From: Bolinopsis microptera
Lineage: Eukaryota > Ctenophora > Tentaculata > Lobata > Bolinopsidae
Direction of reading: 5' to 3'
Assembly (NCBI RefSeq): GCF_026151205.1
Contig: NC_087078.1
Coordinates: 18,059,118 to 18,123,117, forward strand
Length of the DNA stretch: 64,000 nucleotides
Shown: piece by piece, positions 20,562 to 31,914 of the stretch
Layout: every line of letters begins with the position of its first letter
Numbering within the stretch: the stretch's first letter is position 1
Program-made: the position numbers and the translations under genes
The notes under the pieces: model-generated
The model's database searches: none
Told to the model about the DNA's origin: nothing
Seen by the model: only the letters and a program-made list of their open reading frames with translations

Positions 20562-21222
20562 TTAACTGTCCTTTGCCGCTTTTTTGATTTTTTCAATGTC
20601 CAGGGATACATCCAGATTGAAACCGTCGCCTAAGGATTCCAGAAACTCTGCTCTGCTTACGTTTAAAGGTGCTCCTTTGTCTTTTCCAGCCGTTGTTTGT
20701 TTCCCCTTGCTTCCTTTTTCCAAGGCTTTTGGTGATGAGGTGATTTCTGGTTGGAACGTCATTGTAGTGTCATTTATCTCGACTTTTCTAGTTTTTCCTC
20801 TTGGTGTATCTTTTGGTTTCTCAGATTCATTTTGTACACCGCTCGTGGATGGCTTTTCTATTGATGTAACATCATAGATTCTTTTCAGCTTGTCGTAAAT
20901 AGTGTTTTCTTCCATTTCCACTGTTTCATACTCGGCACCCTCTCTCTTCCTTCAACGGTTGAGTGTTCTGTTTGTGTTGAGTCAACCGGGGACGTGGCTT
21001 TCAGTGGAGGGTCGGTGCACTTTGGACTCTACAGAGGTTGCGGACCGAACTGTTCCACTTTGATTGGGCTCGCTGTTAATATGACCTCCCAGTTACCAAA
21101 CATGACAGTAATTGAACTTACCTGTCGTTCCCATTTTGAATGCGATAAACCCTTCTGCAACAGTCACTCCAAATCTCCCCCCAGTGTTTATGTTTTCCAA
21201 ACTTTCCTGCCCCTACTTGGTT
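20562..21222 (-). CDS. cassette ORF A: Lys/Glu-rich protein, probably spliced, frame slip
   Basis: The C-terminal frame 20,562-20,921 (119 codons, open to about 20,965) reads EENTIYDKLKRIYDVTS, a Ser/Thr/Lys-rich disordered linker (PKALEKGSKGKQTT) and a final helix (SRAEFLESLGDGF, LDIEKIKKAAKDS). It lacks an ATG. Upstream on the same strand is an exon-like block, about 21,120-21,218 (NTGGRFGVTVAEGFIAFKMG), followed by donor GTAAGT. Between them another open frame (KATSPVDSTQTEHSTVEG) meets the main frame with a one-base slip in a GA run near 20,960. The pattern resembles a phosphoprotein-like or gag-like disordered protein, but I recognise no family. Confidence 0.45.
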
Positions 21223-22231
21223 TGGTTTTAGTTTTGTAGCCGTCCCAATTTTCCTTCTTAATTGTTTGAATTTTGTTGAAAGTATTAAAACTCTCCCCTT
21301 TTGTTTTCTTTTACCGATGCATTTTGTTATTCATTTTTATTTCTTGTTTGTTTGTAAAGTATTATTGTTGGTTTATTATGTTTCATGCGGAATTCAATTA
21401 CTGGTCCCTTTACAAACAGGGTGAGTTCTTAAAAATATTTTGCTTTGGTTTCAAGTTCGCCCGCGATTTTCATTTTCCGCTGTATAGAAACTACTACTTT
21501 TCATATTTGCGCGCGCCCTCCCATTCACGTGCGCGCGCGCGCTGTTTCTTTTTGCTCTTCTTCTTTACCATTTCTTCCAGCTGCTAATTTTTTTTCGTTT
21601 TGAATGAAATACATTTAATTTTTAGTGAACCAAAAATCTTTCAGGGTACTGTCCTCCCTCATTTCGGAACTTCCCCCACTGGTGACCAGAGCTGTTTAAC
21701 TTTGATATTTTGGTAAGATTTGATAAGATTTCATTTTTTGAACATTTTTAGGTAACTGAGCTCCCTCGTGGTAACTTCTCTCCCAGCTCTTAAAGCCTCG
21801 CTAGACATTATTCGCTTTTAGCTTATTCTAAACTTATCTACTGTAACAAATTGGTTTGTTTTATAATAGTCTATTTCGCACAGTTTGCCCAGTTAATTCC
21901 GGCTCGTTTAATATTGCTGGCTGTCCTCCAGAACGTTGTATCGAGTCCTAATTGATGTAAATTTGTGTAATATAATTTGCTGCATATTTTTCTTTTTCTT
22001 CGACTATGAAAAAGACAAATTTTTGCAAAACGTTCAAGTATACAATCAGTTTCATCGTTCTAAATACATTTACTAAAAATCCTTTTTTCAAGCTTTTAAG
22101 ATAATAAACTCCCAAACTATTTTTAATATCTCTATGCACAACTACAGTTTTTACCAAAGTTTAATATATTAGTTGTTTCGAACTCCCTTTTTTAAAGTTT
22201 ATGTAACGTCCATAAAATTTGTCTGTCCCTT

Positions 22232-22711
22232 TCATAGTCCATCAAACGAAGATAAGGGGTTCCACCCCCCTAACATGAAATGGGTCGCTTCACAAAGTGC
22301 TCGGTGATCAGTTGCAGCCACTATTGCGGCCTGTAGAGTCCGGTCGCTGTCCTTGTCTACGACTTGCTTTACTTGCAACTTCCTACATAACTTTGTGATG
22401 TTATGTAAAACCTCGACAAGGCTGCGGAGGTGCCTTAGTTCTGTTCCGTGCGAGGCTAGCGGCTCTCTCAGATCCGGCGGTCCCCATTTTTGGAAGAAAC
22501 CCACGTCCACCATGGCTTCAGTGGCTCGTATTAGTCTCTCAATCATCTTTATTGTCCACTTTGCCTCCTCTCTATGTTCCTCGCACACTGGGATTCGCAG
22601 ACATTCCAGGATTCTCCCTCTCGCTTCCTCGGTGAATACACCCGCCTCGCTGCATTGGTAGTAACATGATGGAAGGACAGCGATCGTTTGGCAGTCACAG
22701 TCGGGATTCAT
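22232..22711 (-). CDS. cassette ORF B: 159-residue helical protein, unknown
   Basis: ATG at 22,711 opens with MNPDCDCQTIAVLPSCYYQC, a Cys-rich start. Four or five amphipathic helices follow (VFTEEARGRILECL, EEAKWTIKMIERLIRATEAM, TELRHLRSLVEVLHNITKLC, RTLQAAIVAATDHRALCEA). It is intact and has ordinary codon composition for the region. No membrane segment is evident. Its position between ORFs A and C on the same strand suggests one transcription unit. I do not recognise it; a gag-like or matrix-like role is only a guess from size and helicity. Confidence 0.55.
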   Translation of the reverse strand: MNPDCDCQTIAVLPSCYYQCSEAGVFTEEARGRILECLRIPVCEEHREEAKWTIKMIERLIRATEAMVDVGFFQKWGPPDLREPLASHGTELRHLRSLVEVLHNITKLCRKLQVKQVVDKDSDRTLQAAIVAATDHRALCEATHFMLGGWNPLSSFDGL

Positions 22712-23126
22712 GATTTATCTTGCCTTTCTTGAAGACAATTTGATTAGCATAATTACTCATGACATTCTATTTTTTATTCTAGCGTCCTCATCAAGCTTAA
22801 GTTAAGTAATGCTTAAATTTTCAATCCGAAATTTTTGTAAGGTATTTGACATTTGTCCTTGTTCATACTCAGAGTTTGGAAATCGTTTTCGCAAAATATT
22901 CTCAAATTTGAATGATTTACATGAACATTCTAATAGACTCTAAAATTCCAATAAACTCTAAAACTCTAATTTCCATTCTAATTAAAACGTGTTACTAAAG
23001 TTTGGCCAAAACTGAAAGTCAACTGTGGCATTGCTTACTCATATTTTTGAAAAATCTTCCTTTATAAATTTTTTAACTCCTCTAGAAGTTTTTTACTTTC
23101 CACTTAACATTGAAGGTGCTTCCCAA

Positions 23127-23549
23127 TCACGATCTCCCGCTGTTTCCTGCTGTGGTTTCTCCTCTGCCTGGATGAGACTCTTCCAGCTCTGCAAGTATCA
23201 TGGCTTGGGAGGCTCTGAAAGAGCTAGTTGCTATGTGCCTGGCGTACTGTTGCGCATGTTCTTTTCCGTCCGGTGAGCCTGCCTTTTCCAAGTCGTACTT
23301 AATAGCTACTTCCAAAAAATTGGCTGCTATCTTATTATATTGTTTAATGTTCCTTTTTATTACTTCGTTGAGTTTTTTGATGTGGCTCTCCTTCCTGCCC
23401 AGTTTTATTTCTTGTTGGGCGTTCTGGTGTTTGAGTAACTTTATCTCATCTTTCGGGCTCCACCCCCGGTTCTCCTCTTCGCGACTTCTTCTGTGGTATG
23501 GACTTCTCTGTCGTGGTCTTGTGGGTCTGTTCGTTCCTGCTCGAGGCAT
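23127..23549 (-). CDS. cassette ORF C: 140-residue basic then coiled-coil protein, unknown
   Basis: ATG at 23,549 gives MPRAGTNRPTRPRQRSPYHR, a strongly basic, Arg/Pro-rich N-terminus fit for nucleic-acid binding. A predicted coiled coil follows (EIKLLKHQNAQQEIKLGRK, HIKKLNEVIKRNIKQYNK), then a helical region (AQQYARHIATSSFRASQAM) and a short Gly-rich tail. Just upstream the strand reads TATCTTTAG, a possible splice acceptor for a 5' leader intron. The frame is unbroken. The basic-plus-coiled-coil layout resembles small nucleocapsid-type proteins, but no family is assigned. Confidence 0.55.
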   Translation of the reverse strand: MPRAGTNRPTRPRQRSPYHRRSREEENRGWSPKDEIKLLKHQNAQQEIKLGRKESHIKKLNEVIKRNIKQYNKIAANFLEVAIKYDLEKAGSPDGKEHAQQYARHIATSSFRASQAMILAELEESHPGRGETTAGNSGRS

Positions 23550-23680
23550 TTTAGCTAAAGATAAAACAAGTTACATGTTTGTAGATTTTTTTTTTGTTTT
23601 TTCTGCTATCCTGATTTGTGTTTCAAATTTCTATATTTTTGGTTGCGTCGAAATTAACCTCTTATATTTCAGCTTTAACC

Positions 23681-24143
23681 ATGTCAAACAACCACTTATT
23701 CTCCGATTTAAATTTTGTTACTGCGTTTCAGTCCCCTTCGCCCACTAGGTCCCGTTTTTCCTGACCCCCAGACTGTTGCCGTTCCCTCCTCCTTGTCCTA
23801 CCGATCCTTAAGCACCCAAACTTCTCCTAAGCACCCCTCCAGCCAACATGGAAGTTCCTCCTCCTCCCTCGCTGCTCCTAACAATTCCCGCAAACCCTAT
23901 GCCAGGCAGTTTACCATCGCCGACGTTCCCCAAAGATTTCGTCCCGAGACCTCCGTAGGGAGGCTGTTTTTCCGCCTGGTTGACCAACACTGTCAAGGAA
24001 TAATAACTGACGAAATTTGCGTGTTAGTCCTGAATGAACTCGGAGTAACTTTGGTCACTTCCGAACACCTGAGGTTCATCCGGGATCGAATTTGTCGTCG
24101 CTTGAAATTGCTCCGAAGGCGTGCGCGTCAACATAATCCCTGA
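23681..24143 (+). CDS. cassette ORF D: Ser/Pro-rich then basic protein, one frame slip
   Basis: ATG 23,681 (MSNNHLFSDLNFVTAFQSPS) is preceded by TATTTCAG and runs 26 codons before a stop. The +1 frame then continues to 24,143 through a Ser/Pro/Gln-rich stretch and a folded segment (PETSVGRLFFRLVDQHCQG, DEICVLVLNELGVTLV) to a very basic C-terminus (ICRRLKLLRRRARQ). The slip falls at a run of five T near 23,755, so it may be a sequencing indel, a real break or frameshifting. It is divergently oriented to ORF C, with only 131 bases between start codons, which would act as a shared promoter region. Confidence 0.5.
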
Positions 24144-24405
24144 TGCTCTTTCCTTGAATACCTTTTAGCGTACGTTTTTAAAGTAATTATTATATTAAAT
24201 CGCACAGTGCCTTGCCTTTTTACCTTGCCTAATAACCTTTTCCTCCATTAGCTTGGCCCGTGCTTTGTTACTTACCTACCTCATTCTTTTATCTTTGCTT
24301 GTGTATTTTACGCCTATTTTTTATGCCCTGTCTATCTTACCTACTAAGTTTATTTGATATACCTTATATTTTCTCCCTTTCAGGTCCTCCGCTTTTGGTC
24401 GAAAG

Positions 24406-24574
24406 CTTGCCTGCTTAATTGCTACTGTAACTTTAATAACCAAACTGTAATATGTAAATGCTTTCTAATTAACTCGACAGATATGAGATATGGCTGACCG
24501 CGTTACATAGTCTGAAACTATTTTCATAATTAAAATATCTTGGCTCTAATTCCTTGTAAGTTCCTACACTTACA
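24406..24574 (+). repeat. 169-bp terminal direct repeat, right copy
   Basis: Identical to 19,974-20,142. Its CA end abuts the ATTA TSD. Confidence 0.95.
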
Positions 24575-24919
24575 ATTATGGTCGTTATTCCATTATTATG
24601 TGGTTGTTCTGTCATTATGATCTAATGATAAATATCAATCCACCACAAAGTGACTATTTAAGCTATATGTGTATCCGAAAGCCTTGCTTTTTAGTTTGTA
24701 TATTTCTTCCCAGGACTTCGCCAAGTTTCCATAAAACTGAATGCAATCTCGCTGCTGTTTTCATCATATTTTTTTGCAAGATTTTTGTATTACTTTGTAA
24801 TTAGCAACACTGCAGATTGCAGAACTTCTGGCATTTGTTTTGTGCGGCATTATAGAATACACTGCCGTGTATTAGTTGTGCTCAACGGATATACATTATG
24901 TGACCCCATTATTATTTTG

Positions 24920-25290
24920 TTTTCTGAAATCTCACCAAATTGGTATCAGCCGTTTCGGGGAAAATAAAACATGTTGGACACCTCAATACTCTTGATACGA
25001 AAAAAATTACATTTTTATACATTGATTATACGAAAAAATGAAAACTTTGAGCTTGGATAATTAACATGGCTCAAGAGATTCAGTGCGGATCACTAAATAG
25101 GAGCTGATTATTCTGAGAAGCATAGTCTTTTCATCTTTAAAAATTGAGAGAAGATGCTCCTTGATTTCTTCGATTGAAAACAGGATGAGGAATTTAAAAC
25201 GAAAACCAAGCCGTGTTTAGGCGTTGTCTCTGTATATCTTTCTTCGACTCCATCTATAGACCCAAAGATTGTTCTTTCATACTGTAGCAT
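24920..25290 (-). pseudogene. 133-codon frame, U3 copy, deleted
   Basis: Homologous to 11,989-12,482 but with several deletions. One removes the codons around CPIGAP and another the NLDDLNKLARK segment. The upstream frame (MLQYERTIFGSIDGVEERYTE) stays open to 25,290. Confidence 0.6.
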
Positions 25291-25720
25291 TTGACTTTGT
25301 CGTTGTCATGAGTACAGAGTAGTACTGCAGTAGTATATTGAACCAGCGTTTGATCAAAAATTGGGGGAAATAAAAATGTTATTAACACTAGCACGATATA
25401 TCACAAAACCACTTACATTATTGAAATTAAAATATTTTTAATTACACTCAGCTCTGTGGTCGTAGTGGGATTTAATTGTTTCACCTGATATACCTTGGTA
25501 ACTTTAAGGCCGTGTTCTAGATGCGAACACAGGAGATAAGAGGAGTTATCAAGATATTTTTAGTACTAAACAATTATACATCCAATTATACATCCAATTA
25601 TACATCTCCGATCTCGGAAATTCTATTTGGTGTCCGTTAAATGATCCGCCATGTAAAGTTCAATATATTTGTGTTTTTGAAGTTAGGGGTGAAAAGAAGG
25701 AAAAAGATAAAACTACTTAC

Positions 25721-26903
25721 GGTCATCGATTTTCCCTTGCTTGTGCTTGGTTTGGGGCCGGTCTTTTCCTTTTTGTAGGGGTTACCTCCACACCTTTCTT
25801 CAGCTCCCAAACTTTTAGGGTCATGTAACCATTTTTCTTGACCGCTATACCCTCTAATTCCATTCTGTTCTGAAAATCGATATCATTCGATATAAAACAT
25901 TCATCAATCTCTTCTAGAGTTGATATGAATTTAGAATCTTTCAGATGATAATTAACATCAATTGAATAATAATAGAGTTTATCCTCCTAAAACTTTCTTT
26001 TAATCACTAAAACAAATACAAAACCAAGCTTTATAATCAAGTTTTTAAGATTCTTTAAATTTATATGATTTTTTAAAATTTTTGAATGCCTACCTTAATC
26101 ATATCTTCGTCGTCTACCGGGAAGTGAAATATAATTTGAGTCTCACTCCCACCTGTTAACGCAAAATTTTGGATCAGTTTAGATGCACTAGTCATCTTGG
26201 TTTTAAGCCTTCTATTTCCGCCGCAAGCAGGTTATTGTAAACTTGTTTACTGTAATAAATGGCATAAAATTGAATTTTTGTTTAACTGAATTTTTTGTTT
26301 AACTGATGTGTAGAAGGCTGTTCCCCAGTGAATGGTGCTCCCCGCCCGCACGTCAGAAAGCTGATTACGATTGTCCTTTCATCAGCGGAGGCTAGGCCCG
26401 TGGTCTCTTCTATGCAATTCTCTGCAAAGCAGTCGTGCACCTTTTTCCTATTCTTGTCCTTTCCTTGTTTCTCCTCTAATTCACTGTCACTGTCGAAATT
26501 TTGTTGACAGGGAAACGTGACGTATAACTATAACTTCAGTTTCATCCCCAACTCCACTCAATGCAAATTGTTCCATAGTTACTGGTATTAGTTTTCTTTG
26601 TACATATAAACGGGACTCGACCGGCAACAACAACATTTGTCCTTCCATTTTAAACTGAAACATCAGTTTTATAACAAAACCTTCAAGATTACGCTTATGA
26701 AGCCAAAACCTCCCCCAACACAGCTGAAGAGAGATGCACTTTCTTCTTTCCCCCAACACTGCTGACCAGTTCTCACAGTTGACGTAGAGGACGAAGAAGC
26801 AGGTCAACAAAACCTTCTCGGAAGAGTGGGCTACAGGCGTGGGAGATAACTCCCGGGATACAGATCGGTCCTCTCTATTATGATTCCATTTTTTCCTTCC
26901 CAC
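25721..26903 (-). pseudogene. gene Y, U3 copy, multiply frameshifted
   Basis: It parallels 14,404-15,586. The exon at 25,721-25,986 has a one-base deletion in a T run. The CxxC exon has a 5-base deletion (about 26,228), and the upstream block a 10-base deletion (about 26,637). The in-frame TAG shared with U2 is present. On the other hand, the codon that is TGA in U2 is TGG here, so 26,487-26,903 stays open for 138 codons from MGRKKWNHNREDRS. The two copies decayed independently after duplication. Confidence 0.55.
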
Positions 26904-27919
26904 ATACTCTACTTTAATAATTCAGAAATAATAATTATGTATATATGCGGTGATTAATGCATCTCTATTATGAATCCTTATGTACAGAATTGAAGTATCA
27001 ATCGTTGATCACGTTATTATTTTATTTTCTGTACACTTTTTCCTGACCCTGCTGGTCCGTCCATCCACTTTTGGTGAGAATTACCATGAATTTGTTTGTT
27101 ATGTACGCTGTTTGTCAGTGATAATATTTTTTTGGTCTGTATTGCTGGATTATTATGATTCTGACTAGTAAATTGGATAGGTACTGAACTTTATTATATT
27201 AAATTGTACTGAATCCTATTTAAATCTATTCGAAAATTAGCAACTCATCCTAAATGTGCCGGATTATAAATTAAATTATTTCTTAATTTGTGCACAGCTT
27301 TTTCCAGACGTTGGTTAATGAAGAATGCAAACTCTTTGAAAGGTTTTTTACAGAATAGAAGAGTATAACGTTTTTGTAGCAAAATAAGCAATGCTCTTGC
27401 TGTTGTTAAAACTATTCGTATCTGAGGTATACCTTGAAGGTATATTGGTAACTACATTTTTTAAACTTACCAATTAACATTGTGTTGGGCTGGTAACCTC
27501 ATATACGATGTAGCATTATAATGGGTCCTGGGAGTAATCTCCGATAACACACTAGCTCTTGCTGTTGTTAATTTACTTGCGCACTCTGAAGGTACCAGTC
27601 ACTTAATAGTTAATATGAAAAATATCATAAACAAAACAACTTAGTCACCAATTAAGATTGTCTGTGGAAAGAAATAATGAATTATGAAATTATAATGCAA
27701 ATAAAAGAAAAGTGATGACAGTAAATAAACCCATCAATAAAAGATACAATTACGTTCATACTTTTACTATGATTTGTAGTTTGATTAAAGACTAAGAAAC
27801 AGAGTTAGTTAAAGTTAAAAATTTATTAAATCTTGTAATAAAAAGAAGAAAAAAACAATTGTGTTATAAACAATAATCAGGTGATTCGAGTTCTGTGGTA
27901 TCTCGGGTTATGGGATCAC

Positions 27920-28745
27920 CGGAGATCTTCGACTGTAACGTACTACAGATCTCGGAGGATCTGTTCAAATAACCGAAGTCCTCCGAGGACGGAGTCGAAT
28001 ATGGTCGGAGGTGCAAATAACGAACGAGAAAGCAGCACCTGCAGGCCGGCCTCCGTCCATGACGAGTAAACCGGACGAAGTTTCGCCACAAGTACGTGGC
28101 GAATATTATTGTGTTTGGTCGAACACCGAGTCCCAGACAGGATGGCGCCACCACGCTGCGATAAGGACAGGGTCGTCTCGGCAAAAAATGGTAGCAGTGA
28201 CTGAATCACCAAACGGTGAATCAATTGGATTTTCGAGTTCGTCTGGATCTCAGACCGGAACAAACGAATCTGGGTCTGAGCCCCTCCGAAATTAAACCCG
28301 AAGAACAGGGGCGGACTCTGGGATGGAGGAGCTCCCGGCACGGAACTGAAAGGGTACGGATGAGGATCAAGTACTAAGGATATTGTCAGAACAGGAAAAG
28401 GTGAACAAGTATACGATTATATATAATTATTTATTATTTGGATCAGTTCACATCTTACCTGACGGAGGAGGTGGCGGCTGTCGAGGTCGAACGGTTGCGA
28501 CCGAATTTTCCTCGCATTGAAGGCGAGAACGAAGGAAAAGGTGAGTTAATTGAGGAGGAAGATGAGGAACTGGAGTTGGATAAAGACAGAACTGGTGCAG
28601 GTAGACGGGGTTCGGATTCAGCAAAGTCAGCAGTCGAGGCGGAGTCCGGGGGTGTGGCTCCGGGGCTATTGCTGTTGGACTTCGGGGTGTGTCCTTCAAC
28701 TCGGGGGTAAGATCAAAGTCTCGTAAAAGATCTATAGGAATGTGT
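27920..28745 (-). pseudogene. gene X, U3 copy, lacking exon 1
   Basis: Exon 3 (about 27,943-28,345) is open and well conserved (FNFGGAQTQIRLFR, QRGGAILSGTRC, KLRPVYSSWTEAGLQV), but a CAG to TAG change ends it 13 codons early. Exon 2 (28,459-28,745) keeps both splice signals and HIPIDLLRDF but has a one-base deletion in a G run (about 28,684). Exon 1 and the promoter are gone; similarity stops at about 28,838. Substitutions in exon 3 are mostly conservative, consistent with past selection. Confidence 0.75.
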
Positions 28746-28882
28746 CTGAAAATTAAGAGATTAAGTTTATATACCCTGATACGATCAGTGAAGTGGCTAA
28801 TTGAAAAGGTAGTGAAAGAAAAATGAAAGATACAAAACACTGTTTAAATAACCGCACTCAATTACAACGCTAAACTCCCAGA

Positions 28883-29155
28883 ATGCATTTCTATTCGTCT
28901 GCTAACAGTGAAAATATTTGGCAAACCTCGGATTGGCCTGTACAAATTGAACGACTAATTTGTTCCATGAAAGCTGCTCGGATATTTAACTTTCGGGATA
29001 GTTCCACTGTCTTCAGGTCTACTACCAGATGCAGCACTTTAATCGCATTTGAAATGCCTGCCGTTGGCACAGTTATCACGGTTACATATTATGGAACTTG
29101 CACTAACGGTAGTCTGATCAATACATGTAGCCATTACCAAACGGCTACAAACTGA
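28883..29155 (+). CDS. 90-codon ORF, unknown
   Basis: MHFYSSANSENIWQTSDWP, then ERLICSMKAARIF and TLIAFEMPAVGTVITVTYYG, ending in a Thr/Ser-rich tail. It lies just past the end of U3. It could be an exon fragment, but there is no second copy or splice support, and chance cannot be excluded. Confidence 0.25.
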   Translation: MHFYSSANSENIWQTSDWPVQIERLICSMKAARIFNFRDSSTVFRSTTRCSTLIAFEMPAVGTVITVTYYGTCTNGSLINTCSHYQTATN

Positions 29156-29159
29156 CCCG

Positions 29160-31620
29160 GGGTTCATTGTAATTTTGCATGGCTGAAATGTAAAGCTTGA
29201 TTTAAATATATAATAATAAGTTGAATTTTCAAATTTAAAAAAATTAATTAAGAATTATAATTCTCTCTGCGTAATCTCATCCAGATCTTCCGTTTCGGAT
29301 GTAATGATTATTGTGCATCTTATCTAACCATCTATCTCTCTATATATTTCTCTATCTATCTCTCTATCTTTTTTCCGAACAGGATTTGCACGAGGTTTTT
29401 CATTAAAGTTGATTATGACCAACTCAAGAAATCTCAAAAAATATATATATACTTAAAACGTCTAGTTTGTTTGCTTTTTTATTTTGATAAACTCACTAAC
29501 TCAAAATCGCCTGACTTGTAATTGTAACTATGCTTCTCTGTATCCACAGTGTAGATATAGATATTAGTAGTTGATCGTTAATCGTCCTCTGTTTGATTTA
29601 TATGTGCCGATTTTACGTACGGAAACTCCTCGTCGTTTTCTGCCATGCAAATGATCACACCATCCTTTGTCAACGAGTTATTTTCTACGGCGTCTGTATA
29701 ACTCATGGTCTTTAGTTTTGATATGCTTTCGGAGGTCGTTGCGCACTCTCTTCCGAAAACTTGTATAAATCCTCTTTTCATATGGTGCCGGGTTGAATGC
29801 CATTGTTCCGAGATGTAGCTGTGTACTACATCTGTGCTCTTGCTGTTGTTAAAACTATTCGTATCTGAGGTATACCTTGAAGGTATTGGTAACTACATTT
29901 TTTAAAACTTAACAATTAACACTGTGTTGGGATGGTAACCTCATATACGATGTAGCATTATAATGGGTCCTGGGAGTAATCTCACCTCTGATAACACCCT
30001 AGCTCTTGCTGTTGTTAATTTACTTGCGCACTCTGAAGGTACCAGTCACTTAATAGTTAATATAAAAATATCATAAACAAAACAACTTAGTCACCAATTA
30101 AAGATTGTCTGTGGAAAGAAATAATGAAATATGAAATTATAATGCAGATAAAAGAAAAATGATGACAGTAAATAAACCCATCAATAAAAGATACAATTAT
30201 GTTCATACTTTTACTTCATGCTTTTATTATATTAAAATATGTACCCTGTAGCAAAATGATTTTTGGATTTATTGCCAGTTTTCCAAAATACATTTATGAC
30301 AATTTCCATGAATCCTTTCCCTTCTGTATAGGATTTGCACGTTGTTCTCTATTGAAGTAGATTATGAACAACTCAAGAAGTTTTTCAACTAACACAGTTG
30401 CGACATTCTAGAATATTCCATCAGTTGTCTTTAAAACGACAAAGGCATGGTAATCCACAGGGAAATATTGTCGCTGAAATAAAAGTTTTTCTTTTCATCT
30501 TCTAGCGGGAATACTGCCCCATCAGAATATATTCCGGTCTTAAGTATGAATCAAGTTTGGACTATCATAAGTATCGACCAAGGGAACTGACTGAAATGGC
30601 TGAAATGTAACGCTTCATTTATATATATATAATTATAATAATTAGTCGAATTTTCAAATTATAAAAAATTCATTACGAATTAAAATTTTCTCTGCGTAAT
30701 CTCATCCAGATCTTCCGTTTCGGATGTAAGGATTATTGTGCATCTTATCTCACCATCTATCTCTCTATATATTTCTCTATCTATCTCTCTATCTTTTCTC
30801 CGAATGCAGGATTTGCACGTGGTTTAAAAAAAATTAAAGTTGATTTGCACGTGGTTTAAAAAAATTAAAGTTGATTATGACCAACTCAAGAAATCTTCCC
30901 AACTAATACATACACTCTCTTTGTGTTTTGCAACAGTACAAAATATTCGATTGGCTGTCTTTAAAACGACAAAGGCATGGTAATCCACAGGGAAATATTG
31001 CCGCTGAAATAAAAGATTTTCTTTCCATCTTCTAGCGGGAATACTGTCCCATCAGAATATCCGGTCTTAAGTATGAATAAAGTTTGGACTATTATAAGTA
31101 TCAACCAAGGGAACTGACTGAAATGTAACGTTTCATTTATATATATATAATTATAATATTTAGTTGAATTTTCAAATTGTAAAAAGATTAATTACGAATT
31201 AAAATTTTCTCTGCGTAATCTCATCCAGATCTTCCGTTTCGGATGTAATGATTTTTGTGCATCTTATCTCACCATCTATCTCTCTATATTATATCTCTCG
31301 ATCTATCTCTCGATCTTTTCTCCGAACAGGATTTGCAAAAGGTTTTTTATTAAAGTTGATTATGACCAACTCAAGAAGTCTCAAGAAATAAATAATATAT
31401 ACTTTAAACGTCTAGTTTGTTTGCTTTTTTATTTTGATAAACTCACTAACTCAAAATCGCCTGACTTGTAATTGTAACTATGCTTCTCTGTATCCACAGT
31501 GTAGATATAGACATTAGTAGTCAATCGTTAATCGTCCTCTGTTTAATCCCTGTAGAGATATCACAGGTTTGGATAATATCCATATATATCTATCTTATGG
31601 ATATTAGTAGTACCAGGAGT
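29160..31620. repeat. tandem array of a diverged repeat with TCTATC runs
   Basis: At least three copies (about 29,200-29,560, 30,290-30,820 and 30,840-31,560) of a unit containing CTGCGTAATCTCATCCAG, a (TCTATC)n microsatellite, AGGATTTGCACG, GATTATGACCAACTCAAGAA and GACAAAGGCATGGTAATCC. Further copies lie at 35,080-35,820 and 40,980-41,345. No frame is conserved between copies, so this is non-coding repeat. Confidence 0.75.
29578..29781 (-). CDS. 67-codon acidic-tailed ORF inside the repeat, doubtful
   Basis: MKRGFIQVFGRECATTSESI, then SKLKTMSYTDAVENN, ending SAHINQTEDD. Only the last few codons recur in other copies of the repeat (about 31,545 and 35,800). It may be a gene fragment trapped in the array. 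I see no domain. Confidence 0.25.
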   Translation of the reverse strand: MKRGFIQVFGRECATTSESISKLKTMSYTDAVENNSLTKDGVIICMAENDEEFPYVKSAHINQTEDD

Positions 31621-31852
31621 GGTAAATGGTCCTAATAGTAATTGTAGTTTTCGGGTAGGACTTTCTTCACAGGACTAGCAGCTGAGAGTAATCCTGTTCC
31701 ACAGTAAGAAGTTTCGTTGTGTTCGGGTAGAGCTTAAACAAAGTGAAACTATTCGAATTTGGGTAGAAGGTATGTGTATTAGAACAACAACTATATAAGG
31801 AACGATGGTAGGTTTGGTTAAGTCTTTATTATTGTTGAAGAGGCTGTAGCCG

Positions 31853-31914
31853 ATTGTTGGCTACTCTTTTGCTACTGCTTCTTAAGAAGAAGTAGCAAAA
31901 GAGTAGCCAACAAT
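31853..31914. repeat. 62-bp palindrome (31-bp arms, one mismatch)
   Basis: The arms read ATTGTTGGCTACTCTTTTGC outward and back, meeting at CTTCTTAAGAAG. The related site at 3868-3905 lacks the palindromic half, so the inversion arose in this copy. Confidence 0.95.

Larger units (their letters stand above)
19353..24574. mobile_element. 5.2-kb LTR-like cassette with four unrecognised ORFs
   Basis: The element starts TG and ends CA (TGTAAACGC...CTACACTTACA), flanked by ATTA on both sides (19,349-19,352 and 24,575-24,578). The U2 paralogue at 11,735-11,750 has the single uninterrupted site, so both the boundaries and a 4-bp TSD are proven within the window. A 169-bp direct repeat, identical base for base, ends both termini (19,974-20,142 and 24,406-24,574), implying a recent insertion. 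The left end has 621 further bases not seen at the right, so the right LTR is either internally deleted or the architecture is not canonical. No reverse transcriptase, integrase or protease frame is visible. The ORFs are mostly on the minus strand. Confidence 0.8.
19021..28800. repeat. U3: third copy of the tandem unit, interrupted by a 5.2-kb cassette
   Basis: 19,021-19,352 matches the start of U2, and 24,575-28,800 resumes it. U3 lacks the U2-specific insert, the MITE and the AGCGCT array. Part of it (27,390-27,740) is duplicated at 29,836-30,200. Every gene in U3 is broken. Confidence 0.85.
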
